Shown piece by piece: positions 1 to 14,361 of a DNA stretch of 64,000 nt. A program made the position numbers and the translations under genes. Every line of letters begins with the position of its first letter. The first letter of the stretch is position 1. The notes below the pieces were generated by a model. It was not told where the DNA came from. It saw only the letters and a list, made by a program, of their open reading frames with translations, and did not search any database. This DNA comes from Atrichornis clamosus (lineage: Eukaryota; Chordata; Aves; Passeriformes; Menuridae). The DNA lies in contig WBMZ01014177.1 of NCBI GenBank assembly GCA_013400975.1, forward strand, positions 124,001 to 188,000, in the 5' to 3' direction.

Positions 1-2951
1 GTGGGAGATTTCAAGACAGGCAAGTCATGATTAATAGCAGGGCTGGGAGGAGGCGGGACTGCTGGGACAATATTCCCAGGGCCCTGGCTTGCAAGGGACC
101 AAAACTGGAATCAATTTACAGCGGTATTAATGCTATAAAAAACAGCAGGGGGTTTCTGCAAAAAGTGGTTTATTGCATATTCTTTCCCTGTACACATGCT
201 GGTGTGTACACCTGGCTTTGCAACCTCTCCTCTCACTAACCCTTTAAATCCATATCCAAAAATGGATGGATTAAACAAAAAAGGCTTTAGCCACATGTAG
301 CTGCGTTTACTTGTTCTATCCCAAAGTTTTCCTTGGCAGTGGCAGAATCTTCCCTAAATCAAAAATACCATAGGATGATCTGCAAACTTTGATTAGCATA
401 AAATTTGCAATATATATGATCAAAGAAACGTGGTTCATTTTCTTAATGTTAAAAAACCGCAAGTGTAGTGTAGGGGTTTTTTTTTTTAGCATTCTGTACT
501 TAGAAACCAACAAATAAAAATTCAGGGTTCTGGTGCTGAGTAGGCTCTTTAGAAATATACATAAAGCATGTATATAAAAAATATACATAAAGCACTAGCA
601 AACAAGAAAGCAACCTGTTCTGAAACTCTTGTCTTTTGCCCCATGATTTTCCCTCTTCTTGACATCCTTCTTTACCCAGCAACCATCCTTAATATTTCCA
701 GTATCCATGCTAATCATTCTCTGTCCTTCACTGAGATTCAGAACACCACCAGTAGAAGACAGACCATGTTGGGTTCTGGAGGAATAGACAGCATCAAGAG
801 GCAAACAGAAAATATACCAGCACAGTTGGGTGTGAGTACACATCTGGATGGAGTCTGGTATAACAGCCAAGGAATAATTATAAAGATGGGCTAGATAACT
901 AGTGATGCAGGAGCAGCCAGATTTCTTTGAGAAGAGCAAGGGAGCAACAGAAGCTGAAAGGGATCTACAAAAGATCCATGCACATCAACTGAGTAAAAAA
1001 GCATTAATGGTGGGAGGGCTTCAGCTCAGCTTGCAGTTTTGTCAGGTGAGCCTTTTTTACTTTTATAAGCAGACTATGACAACAGTTCTGCTAAGGCTGT
1101 TGCTCTACTTGGCCAGAATATGGTCACCTTGCACGGAAATCAGGAAAGCTGCTTATATCCTACAGTGGGAAATTGAGTAACAAGCTTTTTCAGTGCCACC
1201 TGGCCACTGCTGCACTGTATGCAATCCCTCCTCATTTTTCCTCCTTAACCCAGTTAGCTTCTGCATTTTCTTTGACAGCCAAACTGCCAGGTAGGGGCTG
1301 CTTTCCTTATTGTCAATCTTCGTGCTATGGTGCTGAATTAGTGCTGGAGTCTCTGGCAAACCAGGCTTTTTTATGCTTATCACTTTTGAAGTCTGCAGGT
1401 GCAAATTCCCCTGCAGCCTAGTGTACAGGTTTACTTTATATTGAAAAATCCAGTCTGGGATTGATTGAAACATTACCTGGTTGAGCAGAGGTGCTAATAA
1501 GTCCACAGAGGCAAGATAAGAAATAGCTGAACCTCAACTGTGCCACAAGTTTAAAAAAACCCATATTTGAAACAAAGGGAATAAAGGCCACGTGTAAGAA
1601 GGGAAAATTCAGAAAGAGAAGATTGATACAAATAAAAGAAGAGAGAAAGGGACATAAGGAGAATAGGATCAGAATAGCACTGAGAGACAGGGACGATACT
1701 ATGTCCTGATTATTTTTATACGATACACTTGGCAAACCCATAATTGCTGCTAAATTGTTAAATTATTCCTCTATCTGGAATATTGATCCAGAATTTTATT
1801 AATACATTGGATTACATACATTATAAAGTTCCAAACTGTGATAGCCTATCTTGAGATTTAAGGGCACTTTATAACATCACTTCACCTACTTCCAATTTAT
1901 TTCAACTATAACAAGCTTACGATTTATGAACATTACCTACCATGCAGTTGCTGGAGCAAGAAATTTTGAGATTTTATCAAGTGCAGGTTCTCTGCTTTGT
2001 TTACCTTCTTGTTTCTTGGCATTAGGGATTAACTTCCAAGCTCAAAACAGTACACTGGCATGACAGTAGCTTTAGGATCTGAATGCCTCTTCCGTAGATT
2101 GGCTTCCAGTTTTTTGCATGTCAAATGTGGCATGTGCTTATCTCTGAAGCCCCACACATGGCAAGAGTACAGTACAGTATCAGAACTGCTCACTGTTTCA
2201 CTACCTAAAATTCCTCTGGTTTCCATAACTAAATTTATTTTTAAATCTTGTCTTCTTCTAAGAAACACAGGCCTCTGCTGTGAACAGAACATCTTCATTC
2301 ACAAAAGTCAGAAAGATGCATTCTAACTTCCAACCCACCAGTTCTTGATTTTAAATCAAGATTATCATCACAATCTGAGTTCATACTTAGATATCCAGAT
2401 CCTATAGTGACGACAGTCACAGGAAAATAAAGTAAAGCCTAGTGAGGGGGGAAAAAACCCTTTATGAATTCACATTAGATTAAGACAACAGAGGGTATTG
2501 GTTAATTAAGTTTCTTTGATAAGTGAAGTTGCTGTTATAGGATAACAACCTGTAAATAACCAGAGAGCTCTTACATGTTTTACAAGGCATTTTACAGAAA
2601 TAATGGTGGATGCCAGTAAGAAGCTATAATTTTCTATTCTGGTCTCAGTTCTTGAGTAAGTTGCTTATAACTGCATTGCATGCTACCTTGACATTGCAAT
2701 GTAATTCCCAGAGTCAATTCCCTATCAAAAAGGGATAAGTCAGTGTGCTTGTCAGGGGCTACAGCTGTTTGTACCTGCTGTATGCCCAGTCCCAAAAACT
2801 GTATGAACACGTGCCTGGCCTCAGTCATGCAAGTGGGGCTATTCACTTTGTTACAGTTAAGCACAGGCTGAAGTCATGGTCTGAGCAAAAATGCATTATC
2901 ATAAAAGTAATGTAACGAGAACTCTAATCTTTATCCTGATTTATATTCTAG
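1..2951 (+). other. PDE11A: PDE11A intron (partial, 5' end outside window)
   Basis: This non-coding stretch lies upstream of the first recognised PDE11A exon and ends in a splice acceptor at 2950-2951 (or 2954-2955). The preceding PDE11A exon, which should encode the end of the metal-site half of the catalytic domain, was looked for and not seen, so the intron starts outside the window. The only local structure seen is a 16-bp direct repeat at 553-568 and 579-594. Short ORFs here match no known protein. Confidence 0.75.
553..594. repeat. Short direct repeat, 16-bp unit, 26-bp spacing
   Basis: The same 16 bases occur at 553-568 and 579-594, separated by an AT-rich spacer. This looks like a small local duplication in intronic DNA, and no function is suggested. 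Confidence 0.7.
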
Positions 2952-3026
2952 GCAGCTGAGCTGGTAACCAGTGAGTTCTTTGAACAAGGAGACAGAGAAA
3001 GATCTGAACTCAAACTCACACCCTCA
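2952..3026 (+). CDS. PDE11A: PDE11A coding exon, C-terminal part of catalytic domain
   Basis: PDE11A hydrolyses cAMP and cGMP. This 75-nt exon encodes 25 residues ending in ELKLTPS and containing ELVTSEFFEQGDRER, the helix shared by the PDE5/6/11 group (PDE5 has a close EFFDQGDRER segment). It is bounded by an acceptor (ctag at 2948-2951) and a consensus gtaagt donor at 3027-3032. A second acceptor AG at 2954-2955 would start the exon at 2956 in another phase. Human PDE11A has Val where the 2952 start gives Ala, so the exact start is uncertain by four bases. The exon is a multiple of three, and its intron at the 3' side is phase 0. The HD-type metal ligands are on exons upstream of the window. 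Identity is very secure. Confidence 0.95.
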
Positions 3027-4901
3027 GTAAGTTATTATCAATTCTGAAATAGTTACTAACTTGAATAGAGTAAGAAAATATCATTGGGTTCATTCAGAAA
3101 AATGAACTCTATTTTGTATGAAAAGAAAAATCTTTAAGTAAATAAAAGCTAGATATGCATTTATAAACGTATATAAAAGCTCTGCAGTCAACACAGCCAC
3201 TTTTGCATTGAGCCCTTTTACCCATTTTCAGTACCTATTCCTGAGGTTATCTTGTCAGTGAATTTTCTAAGCAGCAGGTACTGGTTTTAATACAAAGAAT
3301 TCACCAAAAAAATCATCAGCTACCTATGGAAATCGAAATTGTCAGATTTACTTTATGTTGCAGCTGCATGTCTGTGTTTTTTGATGTATCAAATGCTGAA
3401 ATGCATTTCTATAGGTATACAGCTAAATATTGTACTGTGATGGAAGGAAGAAATCGGAATTGAATGGAATATAGGCAGATGGGTATAAAGTGTCATACAA
3501 GAACTAGCAAAGTTTCATAAATATTTTCACTGAACAATTAGAAAAAAAAAGCCTTATCTGGGTTAAATAACTCAAAATGTTGAGAAGCCATTATCTGGAG
3601 GCAACAGGGGAAGGGTAACAGAAAATATTCTAAAGAATTCAACTTATAAGTCATTCTCAAATATGCTTCCAAATCTTATGCTTCCAAATATGAAAAGGCC
3701 ATTCCAGTGGCTCACATTTGTTCTTACTACACTAATACTCGCACGTAATCCTGTGGTGATGTAGTGAGTCAATAAAGCTTACAAGTTGGTAGTAAACAAT
3801 GTTCAGCTACAATAAATGGCTTTTCACTTTGTATACTGGCAGAAATTGGGACACCAATGGATTTCTTCCCTACAGGAGTCCTATATGTACATCTTCTCAG
3901 AAAAAGTGGTAACTATAGTCCAGGAGAAGAGTAATTAGACAGTCATAATATTCACAATTCCGAGACCAAATCTAGGCCTGAAGAACTGCAAGTACCATTC
4001 CATACAGGATGGATGCAAGTGCCTTTCCTTCCCTGTATATAAAATTTGCAAAATGTTTCTCATACTAAAGGAAGCATAATAGGAAGCAGTTTTATTTCAA
4101 CATACACATTAATGTCACAGTCTTCAAGTAGCAATGCATTCCAGTGCAAATGGCCCAGGTCCAGCAACCACATGAATTGTTTTGAGATATATTATTACAC
4201 CTACATTTTGGACACACTGTAGACTTGGTAGAATCACAGAGAAAGGCAAAAGCCAGAGCTTTTTCTGGACTCATGTCTTCTGAAAATCTGCATCCAACAG
4301 CCTAGACAGGTGGGAAACAAGTGTATTGCTACAAATAGCTTTAGTATTTTTTCCATAATAGGGAGCCCTCTCACTCGCAGTGAGCAGTGAATTAGGCTGA
4401 CTCCAGAGGAACAAACTGATAACTATTCCCAAAGCAGATCTGTTGACTTCCAACCCTTTGGATTCACAGTCATGACTGGTTCTGCAGAAAGGGTCTTGTA
4501 ACTGGGAGGGAGAGAACCAGCCCAGATCCATCACTGTTCATTTTGCTGAGCTGGAAAACCCTACGTGAGGGAAGACAAAATTCTACTCAACGGTATCTAC
4601 TTTACATTCCTATAGGAGGCAACTTTACCAACTCAACTCCAATGGTGGAGCATTTATTTCACATCACAGAATTATAAAACACAAACATATTCAGCCTAAA
4701 AGTTTCAAAACAGAGTTGAAAATAAACAGTTTCTTTTTCATGCCAGGCAAAGCAGTAGGAAGTCAGCTGCAAAGATTGATTATGGTTGACAAAGTGTTCT
4801 GGTTGTGAGAATTTGATCACAGCTGCAATGTGCAGGATGCTGTGTCTGTAAAATACTCCAATGTAATAAAGCATGACAGTTCTGTTCCCTTCTCAATTCA
4901 G
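3027..4901 (+). other. PDE11A: PDE11A intron
   Basis: The intron runs from the gtaagt donor at 3027 to the cag acceptor ending at 4901, which follows a pyrimidine-rich stretch. It is about 1.9 kb and phase 0. It holds a small local duplication near 3661-3690 and otherwise nothing recognisable. Confidence 0.9.
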
Positions 4902-4985
4902 GCCATTTTTGATCGGAACAGGAAACATGAACTACCCAGGTTGCAGCTCGAGTGGATTGATAGCATCTGCATGCCATTGTATGAG
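4902..4985 (+). CDS. PDE11A: PDE11A coding exon with substrate-purine glutamine
   Basis: This 84-nt exon encodes 28 residues, from AIFDRNRKHELP through LQLEWIDSICMPLYE. The acceptor is cag ending at 4901 and the donor is gtaatt at 4986. The Gln in LQLEW is the invariant PDE residue that hydrogen-bonds the purine of cAMP or cGMP. Three residues later comes Trp, where PDE5 has the Phe of its aromatic clamp; this is a PDE11 character. The human exon reads RKDELP, so Asp is replaced by His here, and the exon ends in Glu where human has Gln. It is flanked by phase-0 introns, so skipping it would keep frame but remove the nucleotide-binding Gln. Confidence is very high. Confidence 0.96.
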
Positions 4986-5564
4986 GTAATTTTTACTTAC
5001 TGCTCCTGTAGAGTCCAAAAAAGATTGTTCTTGCCTCTTTAGGGAAAAACAGTTAGCTTTCAGAGCAGCCTTGAAGGTTATTTAAACTCTTATCTTACTC
5101 TGACTTTACCAAAAGCCTGATTTCTATGCAGAAATCTTCAGATTCCCTGAAGGTGGTAGTGTCTGTAAACAAAATTCCGCTCTAAGTTATAAAAGCTGAT
5201 AGAGCAATTGTTTATTTTATTATGTTTGAGACAAACTGATTCTCATCATGGTGAGGTATGGAGTGCTGTACAGAGATGTACCAGAGGGACAGTCTCAGTA
5301 GGTGCTGTCAAACCTGTCCAAATCTGTGTGACCTGAAGGGAAGCTCAAGGCTGAGCCTTTGCACTTCCTTCTGGCACCTTTCCAAACTGCTAAGGGGCAC
5401 TCCAGGCCAAGCCTTCAGGGTCAGTGACAAATTATTTGTGGTTTAACCTGTGCTATTTAACTTAGAGTTTACTCTTTTAATTATGCTTCTACACAGACTG
5501 CCTGGGTGCTTGGCATAGGGTGTATAAATACCCAAGTACTCTTTTACTAAGGCTATGGATGACC

Positions 5565-5770
5565 ACAGAATCATTAAAGTTGGAAAAGGCCTCTAAAATC
5601 ATCAAGTCCAACCATTAGACTAACACTACCTGGTCCACACTAAACCGTATCCCAAAGTGCCACAGCTACACATTTTTGAACACTTTCAGGGACAGTGATT
5701 CCACCACATCCCTGGGCAGCCTGTTCCAAGCTTGACCACCATTTCAAGAACTTTTTCCTACCAGAACAAT
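5565..5770 (-). mobile_element. CR1 LINE 3'-end fragment (degenerate)
   Basis: The + strand begins with cagaatcatt, then a ttggaaaaggcctct block, a catcaagtccaacc block and, further on, a ccctgggcagcctgttcc block. These are the diagnostic blocks of the reverse complement of chicken-repeat-1 3' ends. The element is therefore on the minus strand with its 3' terminus near 5565. It has no ORF, many substitutions and no target-site duplication that I could define. CR1 is the dominant LINE of birds and other sauropsids, and this is the best taxonomic clue outside the genes. Confidence 0.9.
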
Positions 5771-8193
5771 GCTTCTGTCTTTCTGGATTAAACAGCTTTA
5801 GGATTTGACTGAAACCACACAGACTGCCTTATGCCACCAAAGACTGACTGGCCACTGGTATCTGAGAAAACATGAGGATGGCTCTCATTTGGTGTCTTTG
5901 GGGAACTGCAACAAGTTCTCCCTGTTCCCCCTGCACCCTAAACTGCCTACACCTCAAAGCAATGAGCAGGTCAGAGATGATACACAGTGATACCCAGGTC
6001 CCATGTTAACATTAAAATGATTAACTTGTGCCTGAATGTAGCTTCCCTACACACAAATAAAATTGGATTGGCAGTTCCTTTTCATTTTATAGACCATATC
6101 TATGACCAGTATTATGCAATAAGAAGGGCAGAAAAAGGCCTGTAAGAAGGACAATGTGCCCTCTCCCCTCTATATCCTGTGGCATCTGAGGCTGCCACCA
6201 AGTCAATAACGAAGTGACTACCCTGCAGCAATGGCAGTTCCTGTGGTGGCAATTCCTTGTGTAAGCAGCAACCTGGGCTGCGTTGCTTTGCTAATAGACC
6301 CTGTCCCTTTCTTAGGTCAGTCTTTGTCCTGATGAAATGAACTACAGCCACTGTTTTCAAACAATTAAGGCAAAGCAAGCATAGAAGAAATATAAATCTG
6401 TATTTTTCAAAATACCACAATCATTTTGGGCAATATGGGGGATGAACGATGGACACTGATCTTGGACACAAAATCTTGAAAAATAATGATCCTTTCCATA
6501 TAACAGCTCATATTATACTAGAATGCATATTATACCAGAATTCATTATTTCTAATAGCATCTGTAATCCAAAAATGTACAGTAAAGCAGGAAGAGATGAT
6601 AATCAGCCCATCCTCTGCATGAGAACACCACATCTGAGCACTAAAGCTCTGGTTAGTTAGCTCCATCTTAGCAGGAGATCTCTGGGGAATATATTCACAT
6701 CTGATTTCCCTGCTTTCTACTGTGTTTGCATCACGCTGTGCAGCCATTAGCCTGCTGCTCAACAACTTAAAAAAGAGGCACCATCAAACCTGGAAGTCAT
6801 AGCAGCACCAGCCTTAGGCGTAAACAGAAAACTTGATGCCACAGTATCACACTGCAGGGGATTCTCTCTTCAATGTGGAGCCAAGTTTTAATTTTCATAT
6901 TCAGCTTAATCAAACTTCAATACACATATCACAGCAGAGTATTCAAGCAGTGTAAATCCTCTGTTTAGGGCTGGCTGAACACTATAACTACGGCTATGTC
7001 CTAGATTTTAGGGGATTTTTTTGTTTTTTGGGGTTTTCTACATTCTTTAAAATTCTTGCCAGTATAATACATTGTATGAATTGCATGTGGGGAGAGAACA
7101 GGTTACATCATTACAAATGCAGTATAAAGAGGTGGAGTGGCAGCTGATACATTAGTAAAGTATTAACAGTACTCACATAGCTCACTACCACAGTACTTAT
7201 AAAAATCAGTTTGAAAAAAACCTCACAAACATTTGACACTCACTTTCATACCAAAATTACTACAATAAACCATAGAGAAAAAAAAAAAAACCTCAAGGCT
7301 TTTGCATGTATTTTTTTCCATGCTAGTGCTTAGAAGTCCTGAATCCATGCGGGATTCTGTAACATCCAGAGCCCCAAAGGGAATGCTGTGGGGAATGCAC
7401 TGGTCCCTACCAACACAGTTGCTACAGCAGGACCTAATGCTGTGCTCTGTGTTATTTGACACATACACAGCAGGGATGATCCCAGCAACCAGTGAATGCT
7501 GGCAACTCCCATTAAAGTCACATGAGATCAGCAGAGCTCCCTGAAATTGTCTTTGCTCAAAGTAGTTCCCAAGAGCTATTCTTGGCTGCTGTGGATGTCT
7601 GAAGTGTGCAAAACTGAAGGAACTTCACAGCCCAGACTTCCAGGAGTGGTCTGACACCACCCCTGTGCCTCTGACAGTACCAGAACAAATCATATCCTCT
7701 CTGCAGTCCAAGCTTATGAGCTAAGCTACATACCAGAGTGCCCACAAGGAATAGTTCATACTTAAAACAGTATATAAACTTTGCAGCACATTTTGGAGTT
7801 ATGGCTTTCCTAGCCTTATCTTCTTTCCTCAGTTCTGAAACATTCTTTGGGGAGATTTGGCTCTATCTGCTCTGCTTTCTGTATTTCCTTAAGATAGCTC
7901 AAAACAACTCACTTGGAGGTGCAGTATTTCTCCTAAGTAAAGGATAATGAAATCCCCTTTATTGGGGAACATGTATCACATCCCTCTGCTTGCCTGGCTA
8001 GAACTGTGTCCTGAGTTTGGCCCCTTTTTGTGAGAAGGTTTACAAGTGACTAGCAAACCAGCAAGACCTGTGCAACTTCCATTAGCAGGCCTGTTTGATT
8101 TCCCTTTGGAATGCCTGTCCCACCCAGAAGAAAGAAGGCCAGTGATACACAAAATGTGCTACGTTATCAGCAAATGTAAAGCCTGAAGGTGGA

Positions 8194-8240
8194 TGTATGT
8201 GTGTGTGTGTGTATGTGTATATATATATATATATATATAA
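8194..8240. repeat. Compound microsatellite (TG)n-(TA)n
   Basis: A TG run passes through a few TATG interruptions into an uninterrupted TA run of about ten units. It is likely length-polymorphic and lies in the last PDE11A intron. Confidence 0.95.
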
Positions 8241-11200
8241 AAAAATTAATATCTGGCATAATGCACAGAGAGATTTCCCATATCCAGCTGTCTAAATCCA
8301 AAACCTTTGTGCTTGCTCTGTAAGCCTGGCTCTGCTCCTGGCACAAGCTAAGCCACGGCCCTGCTCCCTTGCTGTCTCCCCTATCTGCTGCTCAGTGTAG
8401 GAATCAAGTCACTTCCAATTTCAAAATACCTTAGTCATCAAATCCATTTCCTTCACACTGCAGATCAAAAGTCTGTGAAGATAAAAGGGTCCCAGTTTTT
8501 TGTTCATTGCATTTTATTACACTTAGGATGTGATAATTTTATTAATTTACTTTTTTTGTTACTGTAGTGATCACTGATCAGAGTATTTTTATGTAGCAGT
8601 GGAGTTTTTGCCTTGAGTAGCAGAACTGCCATTCATTTACATTGCATTCCAGATTTTAGGGGCTTTAGTTACACTTTACTGCATCACATTTGTTCTTTAT
8701 TCAAAAATGACCATAAGAAAAGTGTTTATCAGTAGAGATGAGAAGCAAGCGCATTCGAATAATTATAAAGAAAAATGGGGTTTTTTGGAACTGTAGAGTA
8801 TTTCAAACCTACTAATGCAGCTTCAGTATAAAGTCATCATCCCCTTGTTTTGTTAGAATATCCTATAAAGGGGAAGTACATGTAACTAAAGCAGAAAATC
8901 TAAGGCATCCCACTGAAAATAAAACACTATGGCTACACCAACACACAGAGAAAGTATTCTGTACCTATTTGAACATAAATATTTGTGTAACAGGAAACAG
9001 AATTTTGCTCATTAAGACAAATTACATCTCTGACCCTCCAGTAAAGAAATGCTAAGAGTTTCAACACTAACAGATTCTCTCCTGGACCCTGTCATTTGTG
9101 TCTACCTAAGACAGGATCAGTCACAGATTTTACCCAACTCAGATTAGATTTCTCTGTGGGGAGCAGAGTGGGAGAGTGAAGATCTTATTCTTTTAAATCA
9201 TTATATTTCTCACAAACAACATCAAAGCTTCAGCGATTCCCATCAAACAAAAGATGCTAACAGAAGCCCAGCTCTGTTCAGGGCATTGTTAGGCAGAGAG
9301 AGTAACACTATGAATAGCAGGGCCAAAGGCCATGCACTCTGCTTCTGGGCAGATAAATACATAGTCAGGTAGTCAGTGACAATGACAGCAGCTATTTAAA
9401 TTTAAGGGAGATTTCTTTGTGGAAGATAAAGAAGCTCATGGCTTTTACAACTTATGCGTGCCTGAGATTGCCCTGCTCACTTCTACCTTGGTGCTCCCTT
9501 GAACAGCTCCATTTTAGTGCTATTTTTAGAGCTATTCAAGATTTTCTTGGGTATTGAGAACTTCAAACATATAATAGTATCTACAGAATTGAATTTGCAT
9601 TACTCCATCCAGGATTCTGGGGGGAACCTGGGAAGATAGAAACATTTAGCCTAGGCAAGTACTTTTAAGTGTTTTGAATGGAATGCGGAGAGAGAGAGTC
9701 CTTCTTTATCACATTGTTTAGAAAGTAATGTAATCACTCTGTCTGCAACACCAGGAGCTCTGATATGCCTATCTTCCTACAGAAGATAATGTCTGGCCTT
9801 GTAATTAAATCTATCTGTAGTCTATGATGATGTAGCTGCAAAAGCATCTATTCTACTTAGATTAAATGCACAGGAAGTCATAAATGGTAGAGCCTCTACA
9901 AAGCACAGAAAAAATACACAGAAATCTTCAACAGTCATGGCAATCTCTGTGCTTTAACTTCTCTGGTTCAAGAGTTGACTTTGACACTTGAATTGGAAGC
10001 ACATACATACACAATGATTTTTTTTCCAAAGGTGTATACTCAAAATTATAAGGCAAGAGATTAACCTCTCCTCTGCAGAGAACATTAAAAAGGTGTACTT
10101 CCACAATCATCCTTACACTGCTATAGCCTGATGTGGCCCTTCCTCAGTTACCACTTCTATCCCTTTCCCTCTGTCCTTCAGTTACAATTTTACATGATGA
10201 AAACTGGATAAGAAATTCAGGGTTTGGACCACTCCTCGAAGAAGCCCTGCTTGTCCAGAACGGACTGTATGGCATGGCTTAGTCCTTACCCAGGGAAGAG
10301 TCACTGGATGCAGCCAAAACAATGACCTCTTTCAGATGTTTAGGCCCTGTCTATACAGTAAGAATTGAAAAATTTTTTACATTATTTAATCAAGAAGACT
10401 TTGTATGAACATTTTGGAAATGTTTCCACCATTCACCCATACCTGGGATTGTTGATACAAAAGTCAGGGCACTGCTATTAATATTTTAGTTTAGCAACTA
10501 GTCAGCGGGCAGGGAGCTCACTAGCTGTTCACCATAAGCAATACAGAGACATTCCATGACATGTGTTCACAAATTGCTAAGAAGTGTTTTAACAAAAAAA
10601 CAAAAATCAGGACTAAGTTATTTGGGAAAATTTGTTCAACAGAAGCAATTTGATCAGCTCTGTGTGAGTCTCCTTGAAGCCAGCTTTTCCTTTGTAGCGT
10701 GTTGAAGGGAGGGGCGGGTAACTTTGAATAGATGCTAAAGAATACCATAAAGATGCACACTTTTGGCAGGGTTTATTTCTGACATTTGATTTGAACACAG
10801 ACAGTGAGGGATAATGCATTTATGCTTCCTGAGACTGCCTGGCTGACAAGGCTTAGAAGGCACATCGGCCCAGGACGCTGTATGTGATACTGTGGATTGA
10901 GGCAGATCAAACAGATGTTGGCAGATCAAATTAGTCTCACTTTCTGTTGAAATCCAGAGGGTAATATTATCCAAGGAAGAGCAGGTGCAACATACCCTGC
11001 TGTGTTTGGAAGAAATTTGCTTCAGAGGAAACTTAATCAGGCCAAATGCCAGTCCTGGGGGGAAGCTGGTACCTAAGGATTATGTTAAGAATAAGGGTTT
11101 GGCCCACAGAAAGGAGATTTTTGGCACTGCAGAGGGATCTCTCTGTAGCCTTGACATAGGAACTTAAGTAGGTTCAGCAATTTTGTTGCCTTGCTTCTTG

Positions 11201-14200
11201 TCTACTAATGATGAATCTAAATGAGGCCACCCAGAATGAATTCTCTGGAACTTTCAGAAGACACAGATACTAGCCTTGTATTAAAACTTATACTGTAAAA
11301 GATACAGTAATGGAATAAGCATTAGCAAACTGTTTTTCTTACTTATTGCCCTTAATCTGAGAGTCTCTTTTTCTGCTACTTTTTTACTAATAAAAAAGGT
11401 TAAGAAGAGCTATACAAGAAAGAAAAACAAGGAAAAGAAGAAGAATTATTTTACTTGCAATTTCCATCTAAGTCCATCACTATTTCACAGTGTAATATGG
11501 AAAGGCATAATTTTGGTGGTTTCAGAGCAAGGATTTTTTTGTCTGTGACTATCAAGAACACCTTTTTACAACAGGCACAAAGATCCTGATCTTCTTTTTC
11601 TGCTTCCCAAGAAGAGGGATGGTTTCATTTTGCTTTTGAAAATTAAGATAATATTATTTTTGCTATGATTTTCATCATTTAGTGAGATTATTGCTGAAAT
11701 ATCGTACTACTATCAACAGTTTTAGATTTACAAGTTTCTCAAAATGTTTAGAAGAGACAGCAGAAAGGAGTAATTTTTCCCTTCAGACAAGAGTACTTCA
11801 ACTTACTTCTCAGAGTCATCTTATGCCAAAACACTCTCAGCTGAAAGGGCAGTTCACCAACAACATTTGGGAGAAGATAGAAAAACGAACATTTCCCTTT
11901 GGCTTCAGTGAAGCTAAGCTTCACTAAAGACTTTCACCTTGATCTGTGAGAAAAACTGAATAATTCATAATACTACAATTTCTGTTGCTGTTTTACTTAG
12001 AATTATCTGCCCAATGTATTGTGAAGGACGTGGCAGTCATGTATGGAAACGTATATAAAGATCTGAGGAAGTAGATTGAAAAGTTGGTAGATAAGGTAGG
12101 AGAGACAGCCAATAGAGGGAACTCAAATTGTACAGCAAATCTGAAAGAAGATGAATGGATAATTTAACAGCCATTCAGTTTTCAAGAAAGACAAAGCACA
12201 AACTACATTGCATCAGAAAAGGACTAGAAATGATGATGGATGAAACACTTCAAGTAAGTGTTTAACACAACAGAATCACAGTTGCCTGCAGAATTCCCAG
12301 CTGAGGGTAAATTCAAAGAACTAAATCAGCATATGAGACTGATATGGTTTGAAGAATTTTTCAAAATCCATTTAATAGCAAGGCAGAAGACATTGATCAG
12401 CTGCTTGGTTAAAATGTTGAAAGGAAAAGAGTTAAAACATTCTGTCTCTCGCATGCTCTAGACATCAAATCAAAACCATAAATAGCAGAGCTAAATAAGA
12501 AGTTGTTTATGAAATAGTAACTCTTCTGAGCAAACCCTTGATTTCATGAAATTATTATTAACAGATGAATCCTTTGCAACTGTAGCAATAGATCAGTTGA
12601 ACTACTTCAGTTGGTCCCCAGTCCTTCAGAATTACTCTCCTTTTGGCAGCATAACGTGCTTGAGACTGGTCAGAGCACATTTTGCTACCAGGAGCTCTGT
12701 AAATACTTTCCTCCCTGAAGTACCCAGCATATTTTACCAATGGTGAATCTTGCTTTATAATTATCCCTCTATAGTACACATGTTTACTTCCAAAGGAGTG
12801 CAGTATTATTCTTGCTAGCATACCATCACCAGAAAGAAGCTTAACACTAATTCAGGAAAAGCTGAATGTGGGCATGTATTAGATCCCTTTCCAGTCACAA
12901 CTGGCTTCCTTCCACTAACAATTTTGAGAGAAACTAAAAGAAACTCCTGTTTTCTATCAGAGAAATTAGTAGTATATTCATTTCATCTAATTATATTTTT
13001 AGGCATCAGAAAAAAATTCCCTGGGAGAAATGAAAAAGTAATGCACTAATGCATTATGTATTGATGACCTGGACCCTTCCTCAGTAAGCCCTAGAAGGAA
13101 TAAACAAAGTCCCCTTCAACCACAAGGAAATTTCTTTTTTTTTTTTCATGAACTCAACCCCCTCACAAATACTGTATTTTTTTTCCAGAACATAATGATT
13201 AAATAAGGTCCTGAATCAGAGCAAATAATTAATTCATATACACACACAGTCAAGGGTTCACAGAAGTTAATCCCTACAACTTCTCTAGATCACTTTATTT
13301 TCTGTATTCTACTATGAAAGGAAGAATTTTAGCAATCTTTTTGGGTTTATTTAGTATATGGGCATATATTCAGAAATACTGTTGGGTTTTCAAAACAACT
13401 TCCATCAACTATTTGTATTATGAAGATAAAATCTGAATGACTGCAGCACAGGTTCCCTTTTATCTGAACTAATCTGAAGTTCAAGGACTTTCAGATAGAT
13501 GGTTCACCCTTGGCCTATGTATTCTCATGTGAAAGCCACTTCAGCAAAACTCAGGAGTCCAATTCAGCTTTGCTGTAACTGGTCATGACTCTCTTGACTT
13601 CAACAATGCTTCATATGCTTACACCGGGTCTGAATTTATCCCTATGGCTTCTCGGTCACTGGTCCTCCCTTCCAACTAAGAAACTGCCTACATAATAAAA
13701 GTGATTCATTAGAAACCACTGGGTTCCAAAGCAGAGTGAACACTGAGACCTATAACTTTTTTATATGTGCTCAGTCATAAAAATGAATTTATATGGTCTT
13801 ATTCTATAAACTCACTTTACAAATATTAGCCCCGCAACCATACTTTCATGAGCTGTAATCTTGTCAAAGCTTGTAAGTTAAGCAAGGTCAGAATTGGTCA
13901 ATATTTGGATGAGAATCTCTGGTGGGGAGGGGAAGAGAAGAAAAGAAAAGTATATTCTCTGGAGGTCCTGCAGAGTTTGTAAGTTAGGACATATTGTGCT
14001 CCTTTTTAAAGAGATTTAGTAATAATCTTAGAATACAACAAAATTTTGTATTTGCTTTAGCAAAGTTTAACCTCTGGCCACATCTGCACCACATCTTGGC
14101 CGTTGCAGCTAATGTCCTTCCCCAGAAATGAAGGTGATACAGTAGATGAAGTCTCCTCCCCGCCGCACCCCAATTCAACCCAGGAGGTTGGTACCCAGAG

Positions 14201-14334
14201 GTAGCAACTAGTGCCTCCACTGCTACCCATCAACCTCTCCCTGAAGGGGTTTGTTGCTACTGCTACCATTTCTGAATTCTCTATGCTTTATCTACTAAAA
14301 TATACTTGAGAAATACATCTCTATACATAAAAAT

Positions 14335-14361
14335 GAAGAAGAAGAAGAAGAAGAAGAAGAA
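14335..14361. repeat. (GAA)9 microsatellite followed by A-rich tract
   Basis: Nine uninterrupted GAA triplets are followed by AAAG and A-runs to about 14380. This is a purine-strand simple repeat in the last PDE11A intron. Confidence 0.95.
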
